From Paracoccus sediminilitoris (GTDB taxonomy: Bacteria; Pseudomonadota; Alphaproteobacteria; Rhodobacterales; Rhodobacteraceae), in assembly GCF_003259195.1 (NCBI RefSeq), contig NZ_QJPK01000008.1, positions 1-64,000 on the forward strand: a stretch of DNA of 64,000 nt, given 5' to 3'. How positions within the stretch are numbered: the first letter of the stretch is position 1; every line of letters starts with the position of its first letter. Made by a program: the position numbers and the translations under genes. Below, one piece after another: positions 10,880 to 19,722 of this stretch. Below the pieces are notes generated by a model. That model did no database searches. It saw only the letters and a program-made list of their open reading frames with translations, and was not told the DNA's origin.

Positions 10880-11946
10880 CGGAACTGCTTGGCCAGCTTC
10901 AGGCCCTGTCCTTGGTAATTCGACTTGATCCCTTCGCCGTAGAGGCGCTCGGGGCGGGTCGCCATGCGTTCATAGACAAGGCGCCCGACGACCTGCCCGT
11001 GTTCCAGCACGAAGGGTGCCTCGTGGCAGCGGACCTCCAGCACGCCGCGCGCGCCGGTGCCGGTGTCGCCGATGCCGAAGCCCGGATCGAAGAATCCCGC
11101 GTAATGCACCCGGAATTCGCCGACCATCGCCAGATAGGGGGCCATCTCGGCGGCGTAATCGGCGGGGATCGCCACCGATTCGCGGCTGACCAGGATATAG
11201 AACGCGCCGGGGTCCAGGATCAGGCGCCCTTCGCTGCTGTGCAGTTCGTCCCAGAATTCCGATGCCGGGTATTCACCGATGCGGTCCAGATCGATCACGC
11301 CGCTATGTGGGCGCGCACGATAGCCGACCAGATCGCCCGTCGCGGGATGCAGATCGACGGAAAAACCAAGGCCCTGGTCGATCAGCGGCTGACCGTCGCC
11401 CACCAAGGGCTGGGCATCATGCAGGGCGCGCAGTTGGTCGTCGTTCAGCACCGCCTGTCCGCGGCGCAGGCGCAGCTGGTTCAGCCGCATGCCGGGGCGC
11501 ACCAGGACCGAGAAGCTGCGCGGGCAGATTTCGGCATAGAGGGGGCCGTCATAGCCTTCGGGCAGGCGGTCGAATTCGGTCCCGTCATCGGTGACCAGCC
11601 GCGTCAGCAGGTCCAGCCGCCCGGTCGAGGATTTGGCATTGGCCACCGCCGTCAGCCCATGGGGCAGGCTGATGCGTTCCTGCAGCGGCACCAGATAGAC
11701 GCAGCCGCGTTCCAGCACGGCCCCGCTTGACAGATCCATCTGGTGCATCTGCAGATCGTCCAGCCGGTCCGCGATGCGCCGGCCGCGCCCTGCCAAGAAG
11801 CTGGCGCGCAGGCGATAGGCGGTCTGGCCAAGCCGCAGGTCAAGCGAGGCGGGCTGGATCTGTTCGGGAATGATGGGGGCATCGGCGCTGATGATGCCGG
11901 TCTGGATCAGGCCGCGGATTTCACTGTCGGAGAGGACACCGTTCAT
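10876..11946 (-). CDS. dcd: 2'-deoxycytidine 5'-triphosphate deaminase, double-length form
   Basis: Converts dCTP to dUTP for thymidylate synthesis. At 356 residues it is almost twice the usual Dcd (about 190). It shows two related beta-barrel halves. The first contains IQPASLDLRLG near residue 30 and KSSTGRLDLLTRLV near 110 with a Glu in LYAEICP. The second contains LDPGAFYILVSRE near 250 and VLEVRCHEAPF near 320. This tandem architecture occurs in alphaproteobacteria. Which half keeps catalysis is best settled by structure comparison. Confidence 0.88.
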   Translation of the reverse strand: MNGVLSDSEIRGLIQTGIISADAPIIPEQIQPASLDLRLGQTAYRLRASFLAGRGRRIADRLDDLQMHQMDLSSGAVLERGCVYLVPLQERISLPHGLTAVANAKSSTGRLDLLTRLVTDDGTEFDRLPEGYDGPLYAEICPRSFSVLVRPGMRLNQLRLRRGQAVLNDDQLRALHDAQPLVGDGQPLIDQGLGFSVDLHPATGDLVGYRARPHSGVIDLDRIGEYPASEFWDELHSSEGRLILDPGAFYILVSRESVAIPADYAAEMAPYLAMVGEFRVHYAGFFDPGFGIGDTGTGARGVLEVRCHEAPFVLEHGQVVGRLVYERMATRPERLYGEGIKSNYQGQGLKLAKQFR

Positions 11947-11980
11947 CCAGATTGCTCCTGATCTTGATGCTGGATAAGGG

Positions 11981-12013
11981 AAACGCCCATTCTCGGATGA
12001 GAATGGGCGTTTT
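11981..12013 (-). terminator. hairpin terminator after tRNA-Pro
   Basis: A perfect 13-bp inverted repeat (11981-11993 with 12001-12013, sharing the base at 12000 in the loop edge) around a short CGGATG-type loop. It sits directly 3' of the tRNA on the minus strand, and the stem ends in a short T run on either strand. Confidence 0.8.
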
Positions 12014-12018
12014 CGGAA

Positions 12019-12096
12019 TGGTCGGGCCGGCGAGATTCGAACTCGCGGCCTTCCGTCCCCCAGACGGACGCGCTAACCAGGCTGCGCCACGGCCCG
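12019..12096 (-). tRNA. tRNA-Pro (anticodon GGG)
   Basis: A complete cloverleaf reads on the minus strand. The acceptor stem is CGGGCCG (from 12096) pairing with CGGCCCG, with discriminator A and an encoded CCA at 12019-12021. The D arm has the usual GCGCAGCCTGGTTAGCGC form. The anticodon stem CCGT/ACGG holds the loop CTGGGGG, giving anticodon GGG, and the T loop is GTTCGAATC. It reads proline codons CCC and CCU. It lies upstream of merR in sequence but ends with its own terminator. Confidence 0.96.
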
Positions 12097-12175
12097 ACGC
12101 GCTTCGTATAGTGCGATCCGGCAGGGATGCACAAGGCCCTCCAAGCGGAAATCTTTGCGAAATCGCAACCCGATG

Positions 12176-12640
12176 TCACGAAAACCGCATCATCGCCCGC
12201 GCCAGGTCGATGGCGGTCGCTTGGGCGGCCTGCCAGCGCGCGTCGCGGGGCGCGATATGGCGCAACCGGCGCGACAGATCGGTCAGGCGGGTCAGCCAGT
12301 CGATGGTGATTGCGGGGGTGTCATCCATATCGGACGCATCAGGAAGGGGCGTGTCGTCGCGTGACAGCCGGGCGCTGCCCAAGGCGCGCACGGACTGACC
12401 CTTGTCGCCCGACAACTGCTTGCGCGCGCCGCGGATGGTCAGCCCCTGATCGCGCAGCAATTCGCAGATGCCCGCGGCCAGCGCGATATCGGCAGGGCGG
12501 TAATAGCGCCGTCCGTCACCGCGCTTCATGGGACGCAGCATGGTGAACTGCGTTTCCCAATAGCGCAGGACATGGGGTGCCACGCCGACCAGTCTGGCGA
12601 CCTCGCCTATGGATCGGAATGCCTCTGCGCTTTTCGCCAT
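12176..12640 (-). CDS. MerR-family transcriptional regulator
   Basis: DNA-binding regulator of 154 residues. The N-terminal winged helix is a clear MerR domain ([22 protein letters not shown] at about 8-29, then [10 protein letters not shown] near 43). After residue 75 the sequence shows no known effector-binding motif and no cysteine pair, so it is not a metal sensor of the classic type. It lies 15 bases downstream of ihfA on the same strand, a pairing common in proteobacteria, and is probably co-transcribed with it. Targets are unknown. Confidence 0.9.
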   Translation of the reverse strand: MAKSAEAFRSIGEVARLVGVAPHVLRYWETQFTMLRPMKRGDGRRYYRPADIALAAGICELLRDQGLTIRGARKQLSGDKGQSVRALGSARLSRDDTPLPDASDMDDTPAITIDWLTRLTDLSRRLRHIAPRDARWQAAQATAIDLARAMMRFS

Positions 12641-12655
12641 GCTGTCGGTCAGATC

Positions 12656-12958
12656 CTATCGCTTGTTTCCATCGGCGACGCGGTCCTTCATCAGGTGCGA
12701 CGGCCGGAAGGACAGGACCCGGCGCGGCGTGATCGGAACCTCTTCCCCGGTCTTGGGGTTGCGGCCGATCCGTTCGTTCTTGTCCCGCACCGAGAATGTG
12801 CCGAAAGACGAGATCTTGACCTGTTCGCCGCGCACCAGCGCATCCGATATGTGGTCCAGAACGCTTTCGACCAACTGTGCCGATTCGTGCCGCGACAGCC
12901 CGACTTCGCGGAACACCGCCTCGGCCAGGTCCATACGGGTCAGAGTCTTGTAGCCCAT
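12656..12958 (-). CDS. ihfA: integration host factor subunit alpha
   Basis: DNA-bending nucleoid protein that pairs with IHF-beta, acting in transcription, replication and recombination. It has exactly 100 residues from the ATG at 12958. It shows the HU/IHF fold, with the DNA-binding arm [20 protein letters not shown] at about 46-65 and the minor-groove prolyl arm region that follows. The frame extends upstream to 13012, but the GYKTLTR start matches the family. In many relatives fabH lies directly upstream; here a TRAP transporter and a zinc-finger gene separate them. Confidence 0.96.
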   Translation of the reverse strand: MGYKTLTRMDLAEAVFREVGLSRHESAQLVESVLDHISDALVRGEQVKISSFGTFSVRDKNERIGRNPKTGEEVPITPRRVLSFRPSHLMKDRVADGNKR

Positions 12959-13018
12959 GGTCAGTCCTCTTGGATTGGGGGGAAGGATGGGTCTTCTTGC
13001 CGTCCCTGTCAACGAGAA

Positions 13019-13042
13019 GGGCGGGGAAACTGTTCCCCGCCC
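13019..13042 (-). terminator. terminator of the TRAP operon
   Basis: A perfect 10-bp stem (13019-13028 with 13033-13042, GGGCGGGGAA/TTCCCCGCCC) with the tetraloop ACTG lies 30 bases past the stop of the TRAP binding-protein gene. On the minus strand it is followed by TTCTCGTT. Confidence 0.75.
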
Positions 13043-13072
13043 GATACTTGGCCGTCAAAGATGATGGTCAGG

Positions 13073-14158
13073 TCACTCGGCGCAGGCCTGGATCGCGGCC
13101 AGATCGGGGCCGTTCGGGGTCCGGCCCAGGTTGAAGGGTGCCGAGGCTTCGCGCCAGCTGCCGTAATCCTGCAGATAGGAAAGCTGGCTGGCATAGACCT
13201 TGGCGGACAGGGGGTTCTCGCAGGCGACCTCGGTGATGGTCTCGTTGGCCAGCTCCTGCACACGCTCCAGCGCGGCATCGTCCAGGCGGGTGATCTCGGT
13301 CCCGGCCTCCTGGAACTGCGCATAGGCCTCGGTCGCGCGCTTCTCGGTGAAGGAAAGCGACCAGAGCATGGTCGATTCGGCCGCAATCTCGAGCCGTTCG
13401 CGGGTTTCGTCATCCAGCGCGTCCCATGCGCCCTTGTTGATCATCACCCCGAAGACCGACGACGACTGGTGCCAGCCTGGCGTCGACCAGTATTTCGTGA
13501 CCTGCTGGAAGCCACCCGAGAAATCGACGTTCGGGGTCGAGAATTCCGCCCCGTCGATCACGCCGCGTTCCAAGGACTGATAGATCTCGCCGCCGGCCAT
13601 GCTGACCTGGTTGCCGCCCAGCTTCTCCAGCAGCTTGCCCTGTTCCAGGCCCGACAGGCGCAGGCGCAGGCCCGACAGGTCCTCCAGCGTGCGGATCGGC
13701 TGGCTGACGGTGCGGAAGCCCGATTCGTTGTTGGTGACGCCATAGGGCAGATAAACCATCCCGAACTTGCCATAGACTTCGTTGTACAGGTCCTTGCCGC
13801 CCCATTCCTGAATCCAGTTCACATAATCGACGGCGTTGAACAGGCTGGCCGTGGTGGCCAGGGGCGAAAAGGCGCTGTCGCGGCCTGCCCAGTATCCCGG
13901 CCAGTCGGCACCGGCCTGGATGGTGCCCGATTCGACCGCGCCGAAGACCTCTCCGGCGGGGACCAGGCTGCCGCCGTCGAAGAATTCGATCGTCAGCTTG
14001 TCGTCATCGACAAGCTTGTTGGCCAGTTCGACCCAGTGCTTGTCGATCTCGATCAGTTCCAGGCTGGATGGCCAGGTCGTGGTCATCGTCCAGTTTTCCG
14101 ACAGGGCCGGGGTGGCGACGCTCAGCGCCAGTGCGGCCGTGGTCAGCAGATGTTTCAT
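13073..14158 (-). CDS. dctP: TRAP transporter periplasmic substrate-binding protein
   Basis: Periplasmic solute receptor (DctP/TakP type) that feeds the DctQM permease, 361 residues. A cleavable signal peptide of about 20 residues (cut near ALSE) precedes the mature protein. Family features are the TTTWP start, the YLPYGVTN region and the specificity-helix area SGLRLRLSG near residue 180. A strong AGGAGG lies before the ATG. It is the first of three genes in the transporter by coordinate but the last transcribed. The ligand is probably an organic acid but cannot be fixed from sequence. Confidence 0.9.
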   Translation of the reverse strand: MKHLLTTAALALSVATPALSENWTMTTTWPSSLELIEIDKHWVELANKLVDDDKLTIEFFDGGSLVPAGEVFGAVESGTIQAGADWPGYWAGRDSAFSPLATTASLFNAVDYVNWIQEWGGKDLYNEVYGKFGMVYLPYGVTNNESGFRTVSQPIRTLEDLSGLRLRLSGLEQGKLLEKLGGNQVSMAGGEIYQSLERGVIDGAEFSTPNVDFSGGFQQVTKYWSTPGWHQSSSVFGVMINKGAWDALDDETRERLEIAAESTMLWSLSFTEKRATEAYAQFQEAGTEITRLDDAALERVQELANETITEVACENPLSAKVYASQLSYLQDYGSWREASAPFNLGRTPNGPDLAAIQACAE

Positions 14159-14183
14159 GTTATCCTCCTCAGGGTGAAAAACG

Positions 14184-15509
14184 TCAGCCGTACAGGACGG
14201 CAGGCAGCCACGTGACCAGCGACGGGAACAGGATCATCATCACGCACATCAGCAAGACAAGCCCGATGAAGGGCAGCACGCCCATGATGATGTCGCCCGT
14301 CTTGATCTCGGGTGGGGCGATGGCACGCATGTAGAACAGCGCGTAGCCGAAGGGCGGCGACAGGAAGCTGGTCTGCAGGACCACCGCCATCAGGACCACG
14401 AACCACAAGGGATCGATGCCCATTTCGCCCACCAGCGGCAGGAAGATCGGGAAGGACAGCAGCACGATGCCCGTCCAGTCCAGGAACATGCCCAAGATGA
14501 ACACGACCAGCAGCATGACCGCGATCAGCGTATAGGGATCGTCGGCCAGACCGCGGATCAGGTCCTGGCTGGCGCGCAGGCCGCCGGTGATGTTGAAGAC
14601 CCCGGTAAAGGCCGTGGCGCCGATGACGATGAACAGGATCATGGCACTGGTGCGCCCGGTTTCCAGCAGCGCCGAGTAGAAGGTCTTCCACTGGAAGCGG
14701 CCGCGCATGATGACGATCAGCAGGGCCAGGACGGCACCGATGGCGCTGGCCTCGGTCGCGGTGGCGATGCCCGCCAGCAGCGACCCCAGGATGCCCAGGA
14801 TCAGGATCAGCGGCGGCACGGCCTCGATGATCAGCATCTTCCACATGGCGGCGCGGCTGATCTGATCGGCCTCAGCCACCTTGGGGGCCCATTCGGGCTT
14901 CAGCCAGGCGATGAACACGACATAGAGCGCATACATCACCCCCAACAGCAGCCCCGGCACCATGGCACCTGCGAACAGCTGCCCCACCGACAGGCCCGGC
15001 GCATAGGAGGCCATCAGGATCAGCATGATCGAGGGCGGGATCAGGATGCCCAGGCAGCCCGACGCGCCGATCAGCCCCGTGGCCAGCCGTTTGTCATATC
15101 CGTATTGCAGCATCGGACGCAGGGCCATCATGCCCATCACGGTGATCGACGCGCCGATGATGCCCGTCGTCGCCGCCAGCAGGATCGAGATGAAGACCAC
15201 CGCCAGCCCCAGACCGCCGGTGACCCGCGCCATCAGGTGGCGCAGGGCCTCGAACATGCGGTCGGTGACGCCGCTGTCTGACAGGAAACGCGCCATCAGC
15301 ACGAAGAGCGGGATGGCGATGAGCACGTAATTGTCCAGAACGTCGCCGAAGATGCGGTTGATGACGATGCCCAGCACCATCGGCTTGCCCGCGATCAGCG
15401 CGCCCAGAACCGCCGTGCCGCCCAGGACCATCGCCAGCGGATGCCCCATGAACAGACCCAGCAGCAGCAGGCCCGACATGATCATCCCGATCGTTTCACC
15501 CGACATCAT
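14184..15509 (-). CDS. dctM: TRAP transporter large permease subunit
   Basis: Inner-membrane DctM subunit, 441 residues with about 12-13 hydrophobic helices. It carries the usual glycine-rich membrane motifs (for example GASGCLGILIPPSIMLI near 150 and the PxxxP-containing segments). It couples Na+-driven uptake to the substrate delivered by the binding protein. Its start overlaps the end of dctQ by 14 bases, the normal QM arrangement, and the binding-protein gene follows after 25 bases. The operon order here is Q-M-P on the minus strand. Confidence 0.93.
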   Translation of the reverse strand: MMSGETIGMIMSGLLLLGLFMGHPLAMVLGGTAVLGALIAGKPMVLGIVINRIFGDVLDNYVLIAIPLFVLMARFLSDSGVTDRMFEALRHLMARVTGGLGLAVVFISILLAATTGIIGASITVMGMMALRPMLQYGYDKRLATGLIGASGCLGILIPPSIMLILMASYAPGLSVGQLFAGAMVPGLLLGVMYALYVVFIAWLKPEWAPKVAEADQISRAAMWKMLIIEAVPPLILILGILGSLLAGIATATEASAIGAVLALLIVIMRGRFQWKTFYSALLETGRTSAMILFIVIGATAFTGVFNITGGLRASQDLIRGLADDPYTLIAVMLLVVFILGMFLDWTGIVLLSFPIFLPLVGEMGIDPLWFVVLMAVVLQTSFLSPPFGYALFYMRAIAPPEIKTGDIIMGVLPFIGLVLLMCVMMILFPSLVTWLPAVLYG

Positions 15510-16008
15510 GCGGCTCCAGGTAGTCGGTCCGGTACAGGACCAGTTTCAGAACCTCGCTGACACCTTGGATCAGCAGCAGGACGGCGGCCACGAACATGGC
15601 CATCTTGAGCGGATAGACCGGCAGCTGCACCGCACCATAGGTCAGTTCCCCCTGCCGCCATGAGGTGATGGCAAAGTCCCAGCTGCGGGTGGCAAAGACC
15701 CATGCGAAGGGAAAGAAGAAGATGAGATAGCCCGCGATCTCGATCAGGCGGCGGGGCATCCCGGTCAGGCGCGACGTGACCAGGTCCACGCGCACATGGG
15801 CCTGGTGGCGCAGCGCATAACCGCCCAGCATGACGAAATAAAAGCCGTAAAGCTGCTTGGTGACGTCGAAGGCCCAACGCGTGGGTTGCCCCAGCACATA
15901 GCGCATGAAGACGTCATAGATGATCATGGCGGCGAAAATGAGCGCGACGACCGACACGATGCGACCGACGATCTCATTCATGCCGTCGATCAGACGGATA
16001 ATCGGCAA
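15496..16008 (-). CDS. dctQ: TRAP transporter small permease subunit
   Basis: Four-helix DctQ membrane protein that partners DctM, about 170 residues. Helices are visible around residues 10-35, 50-70, 85-110 and 135-155. I placed the start at a TTG (16008) because GGAGGG lies eight bases before it. The frame is open back to another TTG at 16074, and the first ATG is at 15981, so the start is provisional. First gene of the TRAP operon; it overlaps dctM. Confidence 0.82.
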   Translation of the reverse strand: MPIIRLIDGMNEIVGRIVSVVALIFAAMIIYDVFMRYVLGQPTRWAFDVTKQLYGFYFVMLGGYALRHQAHVRVDLVTSRLTGMPRRLIEIAGYLIFFFPFAWVFATRSWDFAITSWRQGELTYGAVQLPVYPLKMAMFVAAVLLLIQGVSEVLKLVLYRTDYLEPHDVG

Positions 16009-16160
16009 ATCTTGGACCCTCCCCAGAGTCGCGGGCGCGTTTTTTTCTGCACCTGCACAAGGCAGTGTTTCCAATGCTCACGCGGGTGTCAACTGTGCGT
16101 GGGTATTTGCAGCCGGTGCGGGTCATCCCCATTTGTATTGCAATAGGATAGGAGACGATC

Positions 16161-16439
16161 ATGGCTGGAGGTTGGGCCCGCGACGGGGCCGTGAACGAAC
16201 AGATCGAAATCAGCACCGCCGAGGCGGTTGCCCGCGCACGCCAGAACGCGGCGCGGCGTGCGGCTCAAGGTGACAGTGCGGAATTCTGCGCCGAATGTGA
16301 CGAACCCATCCCCGAGGCACGGCGCAAGGCGCTGCCGGGGGTCAAGCTGTGCGTGGATTGCCAGGGTGGTCATGACAGGTCGCGGCGCGTGATAGGCGGC
16401 ATGAACCGCCGGGCCAGCAAGGATGCCCTGCTGAAATGA
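16161..16439 (+). CDS. YbiI-like DksA/TraR-type C4 zinc-finger protein
   Basis: A 92-residue protein resembling E. coli YbiI. It has a short N-terminal helix starting AGGWARDGAVNEQIE, then a C4 zinc finger (CAECDEPIP about residues 44-52 with the second pair CVDC near 66), and a conserved C-terminus containing NRRASKD. DksA/TraR proteins bind RNA polymerase and modulate it with ppGpp, but the YbiI subgroup is uncharacterised and lacks the long coiled coil with the acidic tip, so that activity should not be assumed. It lies between fabH and the TRAP operon, on the opposite strand to both. Confidence 0.87.
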   Translation: MAGGWARDGAVNEQIEISTAEAVARARQNAARRAAQGDSAEFCAECDEPIPEARRKALPGVKLCVDCQGGHDRSRRVIGGMNRRASKDALLK

Positions 16440-16442
16440 AAA

Positions 16443-16460
16443 ACGGCCCCGCGGGGCCGT
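16443..16460. terminator. bidirectional terminator between zinc-finger gene and fabH
   Basis: An 18-bp perfect palindrome (ACGGCCCC/GGGGCCGT, no unpaired loop) lies between the two convergent genes. It starts three bases past the stop of the zinc-finger gene at 16439 and ends 22 bases before the fabH stop at 16483. A-rich sequence precedes it on one side and TTGG follows on the other. Confidence 0.75.
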
Positions 16461-16482
16461 TGGTTCTGTCAGGTATCGCGCC

Positions 16483-17457
16483 TTACCAGCGCAGGACGAC
16501 CGAACCCCAGCTGAGGCCGCCGCCGATCGCTTCGGTCACCAGGAGGTCGCCTTGCTTGAAGCGGCCCTGCTGATTGGCGACCGACAGGGCCAGTGGAATC
16601 GATGCCGCCGAGGTGTTGCCGTGATCGGCGACCGTCAGGACCACCTTGTCCATCGAAAGACCCATCTTCTGCGCGGTCGAGGTGATGATGCGCAGGTTCG
16701 CCTGATGCGGCACCAGCCAATCGACATCCTGGGCGGTCAGCTGCGCCTTGGCCAGCGAGGTGGCCGCAGTCTTGGAAAGCTTTTCCACCGCATGGCGGAA
16801 GACCAGGTTGCCCTGCATGCGCAACTGGCCCGCCGTGCCGGTCGAGGACACGCCGCCATCGACGTAAAGCAGGTCGCGATGGGTGCCGTCGCTGTTCAGA
16901 TCCGCCGACAGGATGCCGCGGTCATCGCTGGTGCCGGCGCTGTCCTGCGCCTCAAGCACCACGGCGCCTGCGCCATCGCCGAACAGCACGCAGGTGCTGC
17001 GGTCGGTCCAGTCCATGATGCGGGAAAACGTCTCGGCGCCGATGACCAGGATGCGTTCGGCCATGCCGGCGCGGATCATCGCATCGGCATTGGCCAGCGC
17101 AAAGACAAAGCCCGCGCAAACGGCCTGCACGTCATAGGCAAAGCCGCGCCTGACGCCCAGACCGGCCTGAACCATCGTTCCGACCGATGGGAATGTCAGG
17201 TCGGGCGTCGATGTCGCGACCACGATGCCATCGATGTCGTCGGGCGTCAGCCCCGCGTCTTCAAGGGCTGCGCGGGCGGCACGGATGCCCAGATCGCTGG
17301 TGGTTTGGCCTTCGGCGGCGAAATGGCGACGTTCGATCCCGGTGCGGGACCGGATCCATTCGTCGCTCGTTTCCAGCCGTTCCTCGAACCAGCTGTTTTC
17401 CACGATGCGTTCGGGCAGGTAATGTCCGCTGCCCCGGATGACCGAACGTCGAATCAA
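16483..17457 (-). CDS. fabH: beta-ketoacyl-ACP synthase III
   Basis: Initiates fatty-acid synthesis by condensing acetyl-CoA with malonyl-ACP. It has 324 residues with the full catalytic triad: Cys114 in AVCAGF, His in VPHQAN and Asn in DHGNTSAAS. The GNTSAAS loop and the start MIRRSVIRGSGHYLP are typical. The start is TTG at 17457. TTGA overlaps the plsX stop (TGA, 17454-17456), so fabH is translationally coupled to plsX. This is the last gene of rpmF-plsX-fabH. Confidence 0.96.
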   Translation of the reverse strand: MIRRSVIRGSGHYLPERIVENSWFEERLETSDEWIRSRTGIERRHFAAEGQTTSDLGIRAARAALEDAGLTPDDIDGIVVATSTPDLTFPSVGTMVQAGLGVRRGFAYDVQAVCAGFVFALANADAMIRAGMAERILVIGAETFSRIMDWTDRSTCVLFGDGAGAVVLEAQDSAGTSDDRGILSADLNSDGTHRDLLYVDGGVSSTGTAGQLRMQGNLVFRHAVEKLSKTAATSLAKAQLTAQDVDWLVPHQANLRIITSTAQKMGLSMDKVVLTVADHGNTSAASIPLALSVANQQGRFKQGDLLVTEAIGGGLSWGSVVLRW

Positions 17458-18563
17458 GACGATGCTCCTGTCTCGACCGTGCCGGCCGAGGCTGCTGCAC
17501 TCTGGGCGACACGGGCGGCCAGACGGTCCTGAAAGCCCGACTTGGCCAGAGTGAAGGCCAGCTTGATCGCGGCGGAGACCCCCGTCGCATCGGCAGAGCC
17601 GTGCGATTTCACGACGGTGCCATTCAGGCCAAGGAAGATCCCGCCATTCACGCGGCGCGGATCGATGCGTTTCTGCAGGCGTTTCAGCGATGTCATTGCC
17701 AGCACTGCGGCGAACTTGGACATCACCGAATTCGAGAAGGCGTCCTTCAGGAACGCTCCGACCAACTTGGCGGTGCCTTCGCCGGTCTTCAATGCGACAT
17801 TGCCGGTGAATCCGTCGGTGACGATCACATCCACGCGCGCCGAGGGCAGATCGCCGCCCTCGACGAAGCCCACATAGTCAAAGCTGCCGCCTTGGGCCGC
17901 CTGTTCGATCAACTCATGCGCCTGCTTCAGCTCTGGCCGGCCCTTGTGTTCCTCGGTGCCGACATTCAGCAATCCGACGCGCGGATTTTCCAGCCCAAGA
18001 CCGTTGCGGGCATATGAGGTGCCCATCAGCGCGTATTGCAGCAGGTCATGCGCGTCGGCGCGGATATCGGCGCCCACGTCCAGCATGATGTTGAAGCCTT
18101 GCGGGTTCAGCGATGGCCACAGGCAGGCGATGGCGGGGCGGTTGACGCCGGGCAGCTTGCGCAGCCGCAGCATCGAAAGCGCCATCAGCGCGCCGGTATT
18201 GCCGCAGGACACGGCGACCTGCGCCTCGCCCTGCTTGACCGATTCGATCGTCGACCACATCGACGTCCCCGCGCCCTTGCGGACGATCTGGCTGGGCTTG
18301 TCATCCATCGTCACGACAGATTCCGTGTGGCGGATGTCGCAGCGACCGGCCAGCGACTTGCGACGCGCGATCAGACCACGCAGTTCAGCTTCATCGCCAT
18401 GGACGATGAAGCGGATTTCCGGGTTCTTCTCGGCGCTTTCCGCCATGCCGGCGACCACGACCGATGGGCCGCGGTCGCCGCCCATGGCGTCAACCGATAT
18501 CACCACGCCACCCTTGTCATCCAAGGGGCGCGGTGTATCTGAGGTCGCTGCTTCGTCGATCAT
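17454..18563 (-). CDS. plsX: phosphate acyltransferase PlsX
   Basis: Peripheral membrane enzyme that makes acyl-phosphate from acyl-ACP, the first step of phospholipid synthesis via PlsY, 369 residues. Motifs include SVDAMGGDRGP near residue 25, CGNTGALMALSM near 125, LDVGAD near 165 and VIVTDGFTGNVALKTGEG near 255. I chose the ATG at 18563. The frame extends to 18647, but that would overlap the rpmF end. It is 22 bases downstream of rpmF. Confidence 0.96.
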   Translation of the reverse strand: MIDEAATSDTPRPLDDKGGVVISVDAMGGDRGPSVVVAGMAESAEKNPEIRFIVHGDEAELRGLIARRKSLAGRCDIRHTESVVTMDDKPSQIVRKGAGTSMWSTIESVKQGEAQVAVSCGNTGALMALSMLRLRKLPGVNRPAIACLWPSLNPQGFNIMLDVGADIRADAHDLLQYALMGTSYARNGLGLENPRVGLLNVGTEEHKGRPELKQAHELIEQAAQGGSFDYVGFVEGGDLPSARVDVIVTDGFTGNVALKTGEGTAKLVGAFLKDAFSNSVMSKFAAVLAMTSLKRLQKRIDPRRVNGGIFLGLNGTVVKSHGSADATGVSAAIKLAFTLAKSGFQDRLAARVAQSAAASAGTVETGASS

Positions 18564-18585
18564 ATGGATACGGCGCAGGCCCCGA

Positions 18586-18792
18586 TCAGGCTGCGTCGTC
18601 GTCCAGGTCGATCTCGTTGGCCTGCGCGACGACTTCGCGGTCGGCATAGTGGCCGCAGGACGGGCAAACGTGGTGCGGACGCTTCAGTTCGCCGCAGTTC
18701 GTGCATTCATTCGGGTTGCCCGCAACCAGGGCATCATGCGCGCGGCGCATGTTACGCTTCGAGCGGGTTACGCGATTCTGAGGGACAGCCAT
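18586..18792 (-). CDS. rpmF: 50S ribosomal protein L32
   Basis: Zinc-binding ribosomal protein of the 50S subunit, 68 residues. It begins [20 protein letters not shown], and two CxxC pairs (CTNC near 29 and CPSC near 43) form the zinc ribbon. The C-terminus is acidic (DLDDDAA), as in Rhodobacterales. First gene of the rpmF-plsX-fabH operon on the minus strand. Confidence 0.97.
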   Translation of the reverse strand: MAVPQNRVTRSKRNMRRAHDALVAGNPNECTNCGELKRPHHVCPSCGHYADREVVAQANEIDLDDDAA

Positions 18793-19036
18793 GTCACCAC
18801 CTCGAGTTGTCAGGGTGCGGCGCCGAAACGCAGGAACACCGTGGATTTGAATTCGTAAATGAACCGCGCAGATACGTCATCACGGCCCCGCCCGCAAGCC
18901 CTCGTGGAGGGGGCTTGGGGCAAATTGCGCAAGGTCAGCGGCCCAAATGCCCCATATTTGCGGCCTTGGACGCCGATGCGGCGCTTTTGCGGGCGCGTTG
19001 TGGCCCCCGCGCCACGCCTTGGCCACGCAGCGGTCG

Positions 19037-19576
19037 TCAGGATTCGCCGCCATCCTTCTTCAGCAGCTGATCAAGTCCCGCGAAGGGGCGGCGGGTGTCC
19101 GCGGCGGGTTCGGCGGCGATGTCGGGCGCCACATCGTCCAGCCGCGCACCCTCGGCGCGGGGATATTCCGGCAGAGCCAGGCTGAGGGCCTCGACCATGA
19201 TGGCGGTCAGGTCGATGAAATTGCCCAAGGGCTCCAGCGTCTCGTCCAGCATCTCGACCTCCTCGGCCTCGACATCGGGCATGTGCGGGGTAAAGCGGAT
19301 GCGGACATCGTCGGCGATGTCGGTGCGCACCGGTTTCAGCGTCACGACGCAGGGCTGGGTCACGCGGGCCTGCAGCTTGCCAGTCAGCAGCCAGCCGTCA
19401 CGACCCTCGGCGCGGACCTGGCCCTGGAAATCCAGGCGCGTCAGCCCGTCCAGCCCAAGCTCGGTCGCGATATCGGCGCGGGGCTGGTCGCCGGGCCGCA
19501 GGTGAAAGGCGGTCGGCGTGTTGGGATTCAGATGCGCGACGCGCAGGCGCTGCGGATGCGATTCGGGGGCTGTCAT
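19037..19576 (-). CDS. YceD/DUF177 family protein
   Basis: A 179-residue acidic protein of the YceD family, usually encoded just before rpmF. It is implicated in 23S rRNA metabolism in other species. The central CVVTLKPV segment is the family hallmark; the CxxC pair of some members is reduced to one Cys here. It sits upstream of rpmF in the same direction but is separated from it by 244 bases. That gap contains only a weak hairpin at 18940-18965 (GGCC-CAAAT/ATTTG-GGCC) with no T run. Confidence 0.88.
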   Translation of the reverse strand: MTAPESHPQRLRVAHLNPNTPTAFHLRPGDQPRADIATELGLDGLTRLDFQGQVRAEGRDGWLLTGKLQARVTQPCVVTLKPVRTDIADDVRIRFTPHMPDVEAEEVEMLDETLEPLGNFIDLTAIMVEALSLALPEYPRAEGARLDDVAPDIAAEPAADTRRPFAGLDQLLKKDGGES

Positions 19577-19722
19577 GGGGGCCTCGGGGGTTCTTGTGCG
19601 GATGTGGCGGACAGGCTGCGCGATGCACCGGCTTGCCCCGCCGATTGATATTCTTGAGCAGGGTGCCCGAGTTTGCTAGGCAGGGCGGGCCGCGTCAACC
19701 GCCCCAAGGAGGGAACCTGCCC

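Noticed and set aside
18940..18965. Hairpin upstream of rpmF as a terminator or ribosomal-protein leader
   Set aside because: One bulged base and no T run; no evidence of a leader function.
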